Source: Paenibacillus tyrphae (GTDB taxonomy: Bacteria; Bacillota; Bacilli; Paenibacillales; NBRC-103111). From it: a DNA stretch of 64,000 bases. Of the stretch, positions 8,639 through 17,720 are shown in pieces (within the stretch, counting starts at the first letter, position 1; the number at the start of each line of letters is the position of its first letter). The stretch is taken from the NCBI RefSeq assembly GCF_024158745.1, contig NZ_JAMZAW010000031.1, positions 30,866 through 94,865 on the forward strand, written 5' to 3'. The notes beneath the pieces were generated by a model. The model saw nothing but the letters and a program-made list of their open reading frames with translations, was not told the origin of the DNA and searched no databases. A program made the position numbers and the translations under genes.

Positions 8639-11236
8639 CTAACTGCAGCGGCTGTAGCCGCAGTTGCTGCAATTTTTACAACCTTCGCTGTTAATCAGCG
8701 AAGCCGAGCCGCAGGACGGGCACAAGTCAAGAGACGTAGCCGCGCTGCGTGTTACCGCATATTGAGCGGTCGTTTCCATCACGACCTCCTGCGTCGCGGT
8801 GATGTAGTCATCCGCGCTGTCGGAGAAATCGCCGTGCATTTCGAGCGCCTTGGCGACAGCGTCGGCAATCGATTCGACGCGATTCGCGCCGAATCCGATC
8901 GCCCCGGAGCCGCCGATGCCCTTGAGGTGCTTGATCAGCAGTTGCACCTTGTTGCCATGATCGCCGTAACGCAGGAACAGCGAGCAGACGCGTCCGAGCG
9001 CTTCGGACATCGCGAAGACATCGGAACCGGCTTTGCCGACGTTCAAGAAAATTTCGCTCGGGCTGCCGTTCATATCGTTAATCGTAATGTAAGCCATCCC
9101 GAACGGGGTATTGAATTTATACGTCGCCCCGCGCAGAGCCTGCGGACGGCGTTTGTATTCCTTATCGAACACCTGCTCCGTCTTGGCGTCAATATTGACC
9201 GCCAGCGATTGGGACAGGTTGGTAAGCGACTTCTCCTCGCCCGCAGCGGCTGGCTCAGCTGCGGCCGGTTGTGCGGCCGGCTTCGCTTCCACAGCCTTAT
9301 CTTCCTTCTTGTCCGTGCTCAGAACCTGCACGTCGCGGCTGCCGTCCCGATAAATCGTCACGCCTTTGCAGCCCAGATCGAAGGCAAGCTCGTACAGTTG
9401 CTTCGTTTCTTCAACCGTAAAGTCGGACGGGCAGTTCGCCGTCTTGGAGATCGAGCTGTCCACCCATTTTTGAATGGCGGCCTGTGCCCGAATATGATCT
9501 TCCGCTGACAAATCCATGGCGGTAACGAAATAGTCCGGCAGCTCTTCGTTCGGATGCTGGTCCTTCCATTCCTGAGCGATCGGCACGTACTGCTTGTCGA
9601 AGCCGAGACGGCTTTGACGGTAGTACTCGAACGCAAAGTACGGCTCGATACCTGTCGAGGTGCCCACCATCGTTCCCGTGCTGCCCGTCGGCGCTTGGGT
9701 AATGACCGTTACGTTGCGCATGCCCTTCTTCTGGATGGCGGCGCCCACTTCCGGGAAGACGGACGTGATATGCTTCATGAAGCCGCTCTGCAGGAACGGT
9801 TCCGCTTGGAACTGCTTGAAGGAGCCTTTCTCTTCCGCGATATCGGCAGAAGCCAGGTAAGCTTCCTTCGCCATGAAGCCGTACAGCTTATCGAGGAATT
9901 CGAGCGATTCCGGACTCCCGTAGCGGATGCCCAGCTTAATCATCAGCTCGGCAAGGCCCATAGAGCCGAGTCCGACACGGCGCTCGCCTTGCTGGTTCAC
10001 CCGGTTTTGTTCAAAGTGATACGGCGTTTTGTCAATAACGTTATCCAGGAAACGCGTGGAATAATGGACGACCTTCGCAAGCTCGTCCCATGCCACGTCG
10101 TGATTATGCTCGTCGTAAAACTTGGACAGATTGATCGCGGACAGATTGCATACACCCCAAGCTGGCAATCCCTGCTCGCCGCAAGGGTTCGTGCAGATGA
10201 TCGGGTTGAAGTACCAGCTGTTGGACATCTGGTTGTAGTATTCCATGAACACGACCCCGGGTTCCGCCGATTTCCATGCGGATTCGATAATCGTATGCCA
10301 CACGTCGCGCGCTTTGACCGTACGGTAGTGATTTATTTTTTTTCCGGTCTTTCTCCACTTGTCCAAATCGCCGTCCCACAGCTCGTCATATTCGGGATCG
10401 GTCGTATCGGGATAGACCAATTCCCAATCCAGATCCTCTTTGACCGCCTTCATAAAGCCGTTGCTGACGCATACGGACAAGTTGGCATTCGTGATCTGGC
10501 CCATCGTTTGCTTCACGGTAATAAAATCGACCACGTCCGGATGCCAGTCGTTGATCATCAGCATCAGCGCGCCGCGGCGGCTTCCGCCTTGTTCGATCAA
10601 GCCGGTCGTATAACTGAACAGTCCGCCCCATGACACTGCACCGCTCGAAGAACCGTTGACGCCTTTGACAACGGAACGCCGTGGACGAAGCGAGGACAGG
10701 TTAATACCGACGCCGCCTCCGCGCGCCATAATTTCCGTCATTTCAGACAGCGTCGCCATGATACCTCCACGGCTATCATGCGGGGACGGAATGACGTAGC
10801 AGTTGAACAGCGTCAATTCGTCGCTTGCGTCCGCTCCTGCGGCGATCCGTCCGCCAGGCACAAGCTTCCAATCGTCGAGCACATAACGGAACTTGTCCGT
10901 CCATTCCTTGCGTTTCTCCGGAGTTGCTTCCACGGAAGCCATGGCAGCGGCCAAGCGGTCCCACATCTGCTGCGGTGTTTTTTCCAGCGTCAGCGTCAGC
11001 TTCTCGACGGAGGAATCGACAACCTCTCCGCTCCGCAGCTTGACTTTGACCCGGTTTCCTTGACGTTCAATGACTTCCCCTACTTCCTTGGCCGGAAACT
11101 TCGGATCGTCCTTCGTCAGCACCAGTACCGTATCTCCCACTTTCGTATTGCGGGTATCGGCATCCTTCATCGCATAACGGTCAAGAAATATTTTTTCGCT
11201 TAAGCCTTCCAATTTGGTCTGCTGCACGGTCTTCAA
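8639..11236 (-). CDS. nrdJ: Adenosylcobalamin-dependent (class II) ribonucleotide reductase
   Basis: An 865-residue enzyme that reduces ribonucleotides to deoxyribonucleotides with a B12-derived radical, without oxygen dependence. Visible features are a redox cysteine in LFNCYVIPSP (C146), the active-site motif NPCGEQ (C352, E354), and a cysteine-rich C-terminus with CPSCG, CKNCSNCG and a final CS pair for thioredoxin-type re-reduction. A small beta-rich insert lies at about residues 30-85 (KVGDTVLVL). An alanine/proline-rich linker near 690 leads to a C-terminal domain of about 150 residues. Two NrdR boxes lie upstream. The corrinoid-salvage gene cbiZ at 54.5 kb fits its cofactor need. Confidence 0.96.
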   Translation of the reverse strand: MKTVQQTKLEGLSEKIFLDRYAMKDADTRNTKVGDTVLVLTKDDPKFPAKEVGEVIERQGNRVKVKLRSGEVVDSSVEKLTLTLEKTPQQMWDRLAAAMASVEATPEKRKEWTDKFRYVLDDWKLVPGGRIAAGADASDELTLFNCYVIPSPHDSRGGIMATLSEMTEIMARGGGVGINLSSLRPRRSVVKGVNGSSSGAVSWGGLFSYTTGLIEQGGSRRGALMLMINDWHPDVVDFITVKQTMGQITNANLSVCVSNGFMKAVKEDLDWELVYPDTTDPEYDELWDGDLDKWRKTGKKINHYRTVKARDVWHTIIESAWKSAEPGVVFMEYYNQMSNSWYFNPIICTNPCGEQGLPAWGVCNLSAINLSKFYDEHNHDVAWDELAKVVHYSTRFLDNVIDKTPYHFEQNRVNQQGERRVGLGSMGLAELMIKLGIRYGSPESLEFLDKLYGFMAKEAYLASADIAEEKGSFKQFQAEPFLQSGFMKHITSVFPEVGAAIQKKGMRNVTVITQAPTGSTGTMVGTSTGIEPYFAFEYYRQSRLGFDKQYVPIAQEWKDQHPNEELPDYFVTAMDLSAEDHIRAQAAIQKWVDSSISKTANCPSDFTVEETKQLYELAFDLGCKGVTIYRDGSRDVQVLSTDKKEDKAVEAKPAAQPAAAEPAAAGEEKSLTNLSQSLAVNIDAKTEQVFDKEYKRRPQALRGATYKFNTPFGMAYITINDMNGSPSEIFLNVGKAGSDVFAMSEALGRVCSLFLRYGDHGNKVQLLIKHLKGIGGSGAIGFGANRVESIADAVAKALEMHGDFSDSADDYITATQEVVMETTAQYAVTRSAATSLDLCPSCGSASLINSEGCKNCSNCGYSRCS

Positions 11237-11271
11237 AACAACAACCTCCCGGAAATATTTTCAAAGATTAA

Positions 11272-11320
11272 TCACAATATCTGGTATGCGAAATTCATTA
11301 TACAATACAATATATTGTGT
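11272..11320 (-). promoter_or_regulatory. Pair of NrdR boxes upstream of nrdJ
   Basis: ATACAATATATTGTGT (11305-11320) matches the NrdR consensus acaCwAtATaTwGtgt closely. A weaker copy, TCACAATATCTGGTAT, lies at 11272-11287. The CAATAT cores are 33 bases apart, about three helical turns, which is the usual pairing. NrdR-ATP/dATP would repress nrdJ here. Confidence 0.8.
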
Positions 11321-11633
11321 TACGAATAGGCAAAAAGCGGATTTAACGGCGTAGTGTGGAATACAAGCCCGCTAGCTTCTTTTTTCGCGGTCAGGCTCTC
11401 TTTTTCGTTGATGAAATCTTCATCTTTTTCGACAAAGCCGACCTAAATTGACGGAAAATTGGAACTATGCACGCTCAAAAACATGTCAAACCCAACCTTG
11501 AAAATCCGCCCTTTGCTTCGTTTTGACAATGAATCAGCCGATTGTTAGTCTAGTAATAGTATAACCGAATTCAGCAGTATTATCAAACGTATGTTCCCAT
11601 TTCCAAAACCTACATGATACGGGAGGTGTACCC
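11321..11633. other. Intergenic region between nrdJ and dat
   Basis: About 310 bases separating divergent genes. It must hold the dat promoter and any upstream nrdJ elements, but I see no strong -35/-10 pair and no open frame worth listing. Confidence 0.5.
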
Positions 11634-12485
11634 ATGACTCCGATTTACCTGATCCAAGACAGACTCGTTCCCAAGGAAGAAGTTAGCGTCTCGCCGGACG
11701 ACCGCGGGTACTATTTCGGCGACGGCATCTATGAAGTATTCCGCGTCTACGGAGGCAAGTTGTTCGAAGCTGAAGCGCATTTCAAACGGCTGGAACGCAC
11801 GGCGGCCGCCGTCCGCATAGACCTGCCCGCTGCCTCAAGCGAATTGAAAAAGCAGCTGGAACAATTAATCGCCGCCAACTCGCTGATAGAAGGTACCGTC
11901 TACCTCCAAATTACCCGCGGTACCGCGCCCAGAGCCCATGCGATTCCCGCTCAGGCCGAGCCTGTCCTTATGGCTTATACGACCGAGGTGAAGCGTCCCG
12001 TTCACACGATGCAGCAGGGCATCGCCGTCGTCACAATGGAGGATATCCGGTGGCTGCGCTGCGACCTGAAGACGCTTAACCTACTGCCCAACACGTTGGC
12101 GAAGCAGCACGCGCTCGATCAAGGCGCAGACGACGTCGTATTACACCGCAGCGGATTGGTCACGGAGTGCAGCGCCTCCAACGTGATGATCGTCAAAGAA
12201 GGCGCGATCATTACCCATCCCGCCGACAACCTGATCCTGCACGGGATCACGCGCGCCGTCGCGCTGCGTCTGGCCCGCGAGCTCGGCATCCCGGTCGCCG
12301 AAACGCCGTTCACGCTGGAGGATCTCCGGCAGGCTGAGGAAGTGTTCGTCACCGGTACCACCATCGAAGTGACGCCCGTCATTTCCGTCGACGGCCTTCC
12401 CGTTGCCTCGGGCAATCCGGGTCCGGTCACGCGCCGCCTGCAGCAAGCCTTCGAGCAGGCCATCACCTCCTCCATCCCCCAATAA
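11634..12485 (+). CDS. dat: D-amino-acid aminotransferase
   Basis: A 283-residue fold-type IV PLP enzyme making D-glutamate and D-alanine interconvertible with keto acids, for peptidoglycan precursors. K146 in CDLKTLNLL is the Schiff-base lysine and E178 in VTECSASN contacts the PLP nitrogen, both at the positions known from Bacillus D-amino-acid aminotransferase (K145, E177). The opening YLIQDRLVPKEEVSVSPDDR is characteristic. The GGGAGGTG site ahead of ATG 11634 fixes the start. A branched-chain or aminodeoxychorismate enzyme of the same fold is less likely given the length and the opening. Confidence 0.92.
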   Translation: MTPIYLIQDRLVPKEEVSVSPDDRGYYFGDGIYEVFRVYGGKLFEAEAHFKRLERTAAAVRIDLPAASSELKKQLEQLIAANSLIEGTVYLQITRGTAPRAHAIPAQAEPVLMAYTTEVKRPVHTMQQGIAVVTMEDIRWLRCDLKTLNLLPNTLAKQHALDQGADDVVLHRSGLVTECSASNVMIVKEGAIITHPADNLILHGITRAVALRLARELGIPVAETPFTLEDLRQAEEVFVTGTTIEVTPVISVDGLPVASGNPGPVTRRLQQAFEQAITSSIPQ

Positions 12486-12490
12486 CGAAT

Positions 12491-12522
12491 AAAAAACCTT
12501 CGGAGCGCTATCTCCGAAGGTT
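12491..12522 (-). terminator. Terminator overlapping the end of lipM
   Basis: AACCTTCGGAG (12495-12505) and CTCCGAAGGTT (12512-12522) form an 11-bp stem. On the minus strand its 5' arm encodes the final residues of LipM, the TAG stop sits in the loop, and TTTTTT follows. It also lies just past dat. Confidence 0.88.
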
Positions 12523-13353
12523 CCACTCTTCATTGCCGTATTTTTCTTCCGCCAGCCGTTCCGCCAGCTCCTGCTCGTACGCAGTCAGCTCTCCCGGAAC
12601 CAGCTTTACGCCCAATCCTTCGGCCATGCCGGCCAGAAACGCTTCTTCCGTCTGTGCCAGCCCGGCTGGAGGTTGTCCGACGCTGCGTAGCAGATCGTTG
12701 ATCGCGACCGCCTTCCGCAAAAACTGCTGTTTCATCCGTTCCATGATCCGTTCGTTCTTGAACCTCAGTAGCCGGAACAGCTGATCTGCATCGAGATCGA
12801 GCAAAATCGACCCGTGCTGCAGCACAACGCCCTTCTGCCGCGTCTGCGCACTGCCGGCCACCTTGCGCCCCTCCACGACAAGCTCGTACCAGGAAGGCGA
12901 GTCGAAGCAGGCCGCCGAGCCCATCGACTCGTACTTGCTCTTGTCCTCCTCGCTTTCGAGCTGTACCATATCAGCCGCCAGTCCGAGCTTGCGGAATCCG
13001 AGCAGCAGCCCTTCGCTCAGCACCCGATACGCTTCCGTCACGCTTCGCGGAATGCCGGGGTAATCCTCGGACACAATGATGCTGTACGTCAGCTCCTTGT
13101 CGTGGAGCACCGCCCTTCCTCCGGTCGCCCGGCGGACGAAGCCGATGCCTTCGCGCTCCAGCGCATCGAAATCGATCTCTTCCTTCGCCTTCTGAAAATA
13201 ACCGATCGACAACGTCGGAGGATTCCAGCCGTAAAACCGCACGGTGGGCGGCGCCGCTCCTTCGCCGTGAGCAGTCAGAATCGCTTCGTCTACCGCCATA
13301 TTGTAAGCCGGCGAACCATAGCCGGACCGAATCCATCGCCATTCCTGCATCAT
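12508..13353 (-). CDS. lipM: Octanoyl-[GcvH/ACP] protein N-octanoyltransferase (LipM type)
   Basis: A 281-residue member of the lipoate ligase/BPL fold, the same length as Bacillus LipM (278). It has RRATGGRAVLHD at about 74-85 and a cysteine at 149 in SAACFDSPS, where LipM carries its acyl-accepting Cys150. A conserved lysine occurs in GRKVAGSAQ. LipM moves octanoate from acyl carrier protein to the glycine-cleavage H protein, the first step of lipoate assembly. No ATP-dependent ligase C-terminal domain is present, which argues against LplA. It is a single gene with its terminator built into the 3' end. Confidence 0.88.
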   Translation of the reverse strand: MMQEWRWIRSGYGSPAYNMAVDEAILTAHGEGAAPPTVRFYGWNPPTLSIGYFQKAKEEIDFDALEREGIGFVRRATGGRAVLHDKELTYSIIVSEDYPGIPRSVTEAYRVLSEGLLLGFRKLGLAADMVQLESEEDKSKYESMGSAACFDSPSWYELVVEGRKVAGSAQTRQKGVVLQHGSILLDLDADQLFRLLRFKNERIMERMKQQFLRKAVAINDLLRSVGQPPAGLAQTEEAFLAGMAEGLGVKLVPGELTAYEQELAERLAEEKYGNEEWNLRR

Positions 13354-13403
13354 CCGCGATCCCTCCCTTTTTCTGTCGCCACCGGCCGTAAAACCGGCTC
13401 ACT

Positions 13404-14495
13404 TTACCGTTTAACGGTCAGGCATTTTGCCGCCCGCAAACCGGGAACCTGCATCTCCCGGTCGGGTTTGTCGGCCCCGCCGGGCTTCACGAATGCAATC
13501 GCGCCGTCTTCCCCGAGCGCTACAAATTCGTCCCCGCTCTTATCCAGCGCCACCGGCCGGTGATCCCAAGCCAGATGCGTCTGCTTGCGCGTTTTTAAGT
13601 CCAGCACGGACAGCGGCTTCTCGATATCCGGATGAGCTCCGGTCGCATCGAAGCGCGCGATCAGCATTTTCCCGTTCAGCGCTTGCATTGCGTACGAGTA
13701 CGGCCGGGTATTGGAAACAAAATGGTGCGCCAGCTCGTAGGGCTCCTGCTTCGGGTCCCAGCGGTAAATTTTGTTCGACCATTCGGTCTTGCTGCGCTGT
13801 GAAATCATCATATATAGGTCGCCGCCGGAATCGGCTTCCACTTGATCGAGCGGGTACCGCCGGGCCTCGGCGATGAGCTTGCCCCATTCTCCCGTCTCCA
13901 AGTCGACCTTATACACATTCGAGCTTGTCGTCGCATTGTTCGACGTCACAAGCCACAGGTCTTTGCCCCGTCCGGTAATGTCCTCGATGCCGCCCGGCAG
14001 CGTCCATTCCTTGATCCACTTGTGTTCCTTCAACTGATAAATGCCGACCTTGGCATGGTCGCCGTCTTTCTGCGCCGTTTTATCGGCGGAAGCGAGAAAC
14101 ATCAGGTCCCCGTAAATGTAGCTGAGCTTGGGCGAGAAACCCGGCGTCGGATACATCGTGAAGCTGTCGCTCCTGCTATCCCGCAAGTAAAAACCTCGGG
14201 ACGCCTTCGGATCGGACGGCGGAAATACGGTGATCGCCATGTGCTCTCCCGTATAACTGACCGAACTGACCGGCTGCTCCGTCTGCAGCACCTCCCGGGC
14301 TTCGTTCGTTTTGCTGTTGACGCTGAATACCCGGTTCTCTCCGGCTACGAGCAGATCGCCCGTCTCGTCCAAAGCTTTGGACGCTTCCGCATCGACCGGC
14401 GTCGTGCGGGGCTTGGCGTCCGAACCGAATATAGAACATCCGGCGCAGGCCGCAGTCAACAGAAGCGTGAGACAGATACGAAAGCGTCTGCTCAA
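13404..14495 (-). CDS. Lipoprotein of unknown function, probable beta-propeller
   Basis: A 363-residue protein with a lipoprotein signal peptide; the lipobox ends AACAGC with the modified cysteine at about residue 20. The rest consists of repeated beta-strand segments of the type seen in propellers: GDLLVAGENRVFSVNSKTN, KVGIYQLKEHKWIKEW, NVYKVDLETGEWGKL, NKIYRWDPKQEPYELA, SVLDLKTRKQTHLAW. Each reads as a blade with an internal turn. It would be anchored to the outer face of the membrane. The family is not recognised. It lies head to head with yqhH. Confidence 0.75.
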   Translation of the reverse strand: MSRRFRICLTLLLTAACAGCSIFGSDAKPRTTPVDAEASKALDETGDLLVAGENRVFSVNSKTNEAREVLQTEQPVSSVSYTGEHMAITVFPPSDPKASRGFYLRDSRSDSFTMYPTPGFSPKLSYIYGDLMFLASADKTAQKDGDHAKVGIYQLKEHKWIKEWTLPGGIEDITGRGKDLWLVTSNNATTSSNVYKVDLETGEWGKLIAEARRYPLDQVEADSGGDLYMMISQRSKTEWSNKIYRWDPKQEPYELAHHFVSNTRPYSYAMQALNGKMLIARFDATGAHPDIEKPLSVLDLKTRKQTHLAWDHRPVALDKSGDEFVALGEDGAIAFVKPGGADKPDREMQVPGLRAAKCLTVKR

Positions 14496-14599
14496 AGATA
14501 GCTCTCCCTTTCTTTACCGTCCTGTCACCTCAGAAATCGAGAGCCCGGCGTCCGTCCGCCAGGCCCCATCCCTTTCATCATATAGCATTGCCGGTTCGT

Positions 14600-14628
14600 T
14601 TGAAAGACTTTATTTTCGTGCATACTAA
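14600..14628 (+). promoter_or_regulatory. Promoter of yqhH-yqhG
   Basis: TTGAAA (14600-14605), 17 bases, TACTAA (14623-14628), 43 bases before the yqhH start. Confidence 0.6.
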
Positions 14629-14671
14629 AAATTGACTCGATTCGTTACCCGATGGAAAAGGAGCGCGTCCG

Positions 14672-16480
14672 ATGCAATCCACCGAGCGAAAAGAACACGT
14701 GCGTCAATTGAATGAGCATGTTCAGCTGTATTTTGAACGGGATTGGTTCGAGGAACTGCACGGCCGGGCGCAGCGCAACGGTCCGTGGGATGACTGGACG
14801 ATGTTCCGGCTGGCCGAGGAGGCCGAGCAATCGGGGCTGATCCGCAGCTTCGACGAGCTCCAATGCTTGTCGCATTTGCCGAATCTGGTGCCGATGGACC
14901 ATCAGATCGATACCGCCAAAAAAGTATTGACCGAAATGCGCGGACGGGCCATTCTCGCGGACGAGGTCGGGCTCGGCAAAACGATCGAGGCCGGACTCAT
15001 TCTCAAGGAGTACATGATCCGCGGACTTGTCCGCAAAGTGCTCATTCTCGTGCCCGCTTCGCTGGTGCTGCAGTGGGTGCGCGAGCTGAACCAGAAATTC
15101 GGCATTTCGGCCGTTGCCCAGAAGAAAGAATACATGTGGGCCGCAAACGATGTCATCGTCGCCTCGATGGATACAGCCAAGCGCGACCCTCACCGGGACA
15201 TCGTGCTCGGGCTGGAATACGATATGCTAATCGTAGATGAGGCCCACAAGCTGAAGAACAAAAAGACGACCAACTACCAATTCATCAACGAGCTGCGCAA
15301 AAAGTACTGCCTGCTGCTGACGGCGACGCCGGTGCAGAACGACTTGAAAGAGCTGTATAACCTGATTACCCTGCTCAAACCGGGGCAGCTTGGCGGCCAG
15401 GGCAGCTTTCAGGCAAATTTCGTCGTGGACAAACGGATTCCGAAGAACGAAGAGCAGCTTCAGCACGAGCTGAGCAAGGTCATGATCCGCAACCGGCGCA
15501 GTGACGGCAACGTGAATTTCACCAAACGGATCGTGCGCAATATTCCTTTGCAGCTCTCGCCCGAAGAGCAGGCGCTGTACGACGGCGTGACCAACTTCGT
15601 CCGCGGGCGTTACGAGGAGTCCGGCGGCGATATCGGCAGCATTTTGTCGCTTGTCACGCTGCAGCGCGAGGTGTGCTCCAGCCGGGATGCGGTATTTATC
15701 ACGCTCGTCAATTTGTTCAAGAAAACCGAAGAGAACTCGCCGCTCCGCGCCAAAATCTGGGAGCTCGTCGAGCTGATCCGCAGCATCAAAGCGAATACGA
15801 AGGCCGAAAAAGTGATGGAGCTGATCGGCGACATCGGGGAAAAAGTGATTATTTTCACGGAGTACCGCGCGTCTCAGGAATATTTGCTGCAATATTTGAA
15901 AGATCGGAAAATTTCGGCCGTCCCTTACCGAGGCGGTATGAACCGGGGCAAAAAAGACTGGATGATGGACTTGTTCCGCAACCGGGCCCAAGTGCTGATC
16001 GCCACCGAAGCGGGGGGCGAAGGCATCAATCTGCAATTTTGCCACCATATGATCAACTTCGACCTTCCGTGGAACCCGATGCGGGTAGAGCAGCGGATCG
16101 GCCGAGTGCACCGGCTCGGTCAGCAGGAGGACGTCAAAATCTACAACCTGTCTACCCTTGGCACCATCGAGGAGCATATCTTATCGCTGCTGCACGAGAA
16201 AATCAACATGTTCGAGCTGGTCATCGGCGAGCTGGATACGATTCTGGAGCGGTTCGAGAAAAAAACGTCGCTCGAATCTCATCTGGCCAAAATGATCTTG
16301 TCTTCGCGCAGCCAGGAGGACATCCACCGGCAGCTTGACGAACTGGGACGCTCGTTCATCGTCGTCCGCTCCGAGGTGGAGCAGGAATCGCAGGAGAACC
16401 TGCGGCTGCAAAGCGTGCTGAACGCGGTAGGCAGCCCCATCCCCGGGCAGGACCACGGCGGGGAGGAGGCCCGGCTATGA
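14672..16480 (+). CDS. yqhH: SNF2-family helicase (YqhH type)
   Basis: A 602-residue double RecA-fold ATPase. Motif I is GLGKT at 100-104, motif II DEAH at 189-192, motif III LLLTATP. Motif V is TEAGGEGINLQ and motif VI QRIGRVHRLGQ. The size, lack of accessory domains, and the YqhG gene overlapping its end match Bacillus subtilis YqhH-YqhG. The biochemical role of that pair is not established; SNF2 proteins move along double-stranded DNA or displace bound proteins. The start is ATG 14672 behind AAAAGGAG. Confidence 0.92.
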   Translation: MQSTERKEHVRQLNEHVQLYFERDWFEELHGRAQRNGPWDDWTMFRLAEEAEQSGLIRSFDELQCLSHLPNLVPMDHQIDTAKKVLTEMRGRAILADEVGLGKTIEAGLILKEYMIRGLVRKVLILVPASLVLQWVRELNQKFGISAVAQKKEYMWAANDVIVASMDTAKRDPHRDIVLGLEYDMLIVDEAHKLKNKKTTNYQFINELRKKYCLLLTATPVQNDLKELYNLITLLKPGQLGGQGSFQANFVVDKRIPKNEEQLQHELSKVMIRNRRSDGNVNFTKRIVRNIPLQLSPEEQALYDGVTNFVRGRYEESGGDIGSILSLVTLQREVCSSRDAVFITLVNLFKKTEENSPLRAKIWELVELIRSIKANTKAEKVMELIGDIGEKVIIFTEYRASQEYLLQYLKDRKISAVPYRGGMNRGKKDWMMDLFRNRAQVLIATEAGGEGINLQFCHHMINFDLPWNPMRVEQRIGRVHRLGQQEDVKIYNLSTLGTIEEHILSLLHEKINMFELVIGELDTILERFEKKTSLESHLAKMILSSRSQEDIHRQLDELGRSFIVVRSEVEQESQENLRLQSVLNAVGSPIPGQDHGGEEARL

Positions 16481-17553
16481 CGATGACGGCGGACCAAATC
16501 CGCTCCTTCGTGCAGCGCTATCTGGAAGCGGAACAGTGCGACATTATGGAGAAGCATCCGGCCTACGTGACCGTGAAGCTGTCGCCCTCCGCCGACAAGG
16601 ATTTGAACCACCGCCCTTATTATTGGAGCTTTGTCGAACGGACCGGCGTTACCCCGGAGACGATGACGTGCACCTTCGTCTTCGACCCGGAGGCCTACCG
16701 CGAGCTACAGCCTCACGGCCCTCCCGGCGGGCCGCAGCCCGGCGTCAGCACCGCCGCTCCCGGGCTCGCGGGCACGACTGGGACGTCGGCCGCCGGGGCG
16801 ACGGCCGGCCAGCCCTCTGCCGGAAGCCCCGCAGGAGCTGCGGCGCAGACAGGCGCAGCTCCCGGCGGAGCACAGCCGCAGGGAGACAGCATCCTCGGCC
16901 GCTACTTCGGCTTCGTGCCGACGTCGTTTACCGCGCGCATTCCACGGGACGAAGTCACCTATGGCAGCCGGCGGCTGGAGCAGCTTTTTGCCGCCGTCCG
17001 GGCCAAGGGCAAGTATGTCCGGCTGTTCGAGCAGCATGTGCCGGAGCAGCCCCGGCGATCCGCAACCGTACCTTACGATACTTGGCTCGCCGTCAATTAC
17101 AAGGTGGAGCTGGCTTGCGATATGAAGCGCAGCGAAATTCACTCTCTGGCCATCCAGTTGCAAACAGGCGTGATCCGCGAGCGGTTCATGGATTGGATCG
17201 CTCCGCTCGCTTTTACGCCGCAGCTGCCCGCTCACGTCTACATTACCCCGGACCGGATTGCGCTGCCCCGCGCGGTGCTCTACCTGGAGGAGCATCTGGA
17301 AAGCAAGCTGGCCAGGTACGACCACCGCTGGGCGAAGGAAGCTCAGCTTCGGCTCGCGGATGAACAAGCCCGCATCCGCGATTATTACGAGGCGCTGCTT
17401 AAGACCGCTGAGCTCGATCAACGCCCGGACATCGAGGCGCAGTACGCCGGCCGCTCCCGGGAAATCGAATGGCAGTACCGCCCGCGCATCCGAATATCCG
17501 CCATCAACTGCGGATTGTTCCATGTTTCCTCTGCGAAACCGCCCGCGTACTGA
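16477..17553 (+). CDS. yqhG: YqhG-family protein with low-complexity insert
   Basis: A 358-residue protein whose start overlaps the yqhH stop (ATGA), indicating translational coupling. The N-terminal part (RSFVQRYLEAEQCDIME, WSFVERTGVTPETMTCTF) and the C-terminal two thirds (GRYFGFVPTSFTARIPRDE, DTWLAVNYKVELACDMKRSE) match the YqhG family, whose function is unknown. Residues about 85-135 are almost wholly A, G, P, T and Q, an insertion in this lineage, since Bacillus YqhG is about 260 residues. The gene pair suggests a complex with the helicase. Confidence 0.85.
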   Translation: MTMTADQIRSFVQRYLEAEQCDIMEKHPAYVTVKLSPSADKDLNHRPYYWSFVERTGVTPETMTCTFVFDPEAYRELQPHGPPGGPQPGVSTAAPGLAGTTGTSAAGATAGQPSAGSPAGAAAQTGAAPGGAQPQGDSILGRYFGFVPTSFTARIPRDEVTYGSRRLEQLFAAVRAKGKYVRLFEQHVPEQPRRSATVPYDTWLAVNYKVELACDMKRSEIHSLAIQLQTGVIRERFMDWIAPLAFTPQLPAHVYITPDRIALPRAVLYLEEHLESKLARYDHRWAKEAQLRLADEQARIRDYYEALLKTAELDQRPDIEAQYAGRSREIEWQYRPRIRISAINCGLFHVSSAKPPAY

Positions 17554-17720
17554 CGAACGGGCGCGAAACGGTGCGTTTTTCAGGGGAAAGTATTTTTGGA
17601 CAGACTACAGGTTCTAACAATCTTTTCGGCGCATACCTTGTACAATAAAGGCATATTCGCAGCGGAATGCGCATAATGCCGATCTCAGGCCAACGACTCC
17701 TAAGCGAAGCAGGTGAAACT

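Noticed and set aside
9554..10633. Long open frame on the plus strand opposite nrdJ
   Set aside because: It is the antisense shadow of a clear ribonucleotide reductase gene, with arginine- and histidine-rich nonsense sequence.
15227..16177. Long minus-strand frame opposite yqhH
   Set aside because: Shadow of the SNF2 gene; no ribosome site and no domain.
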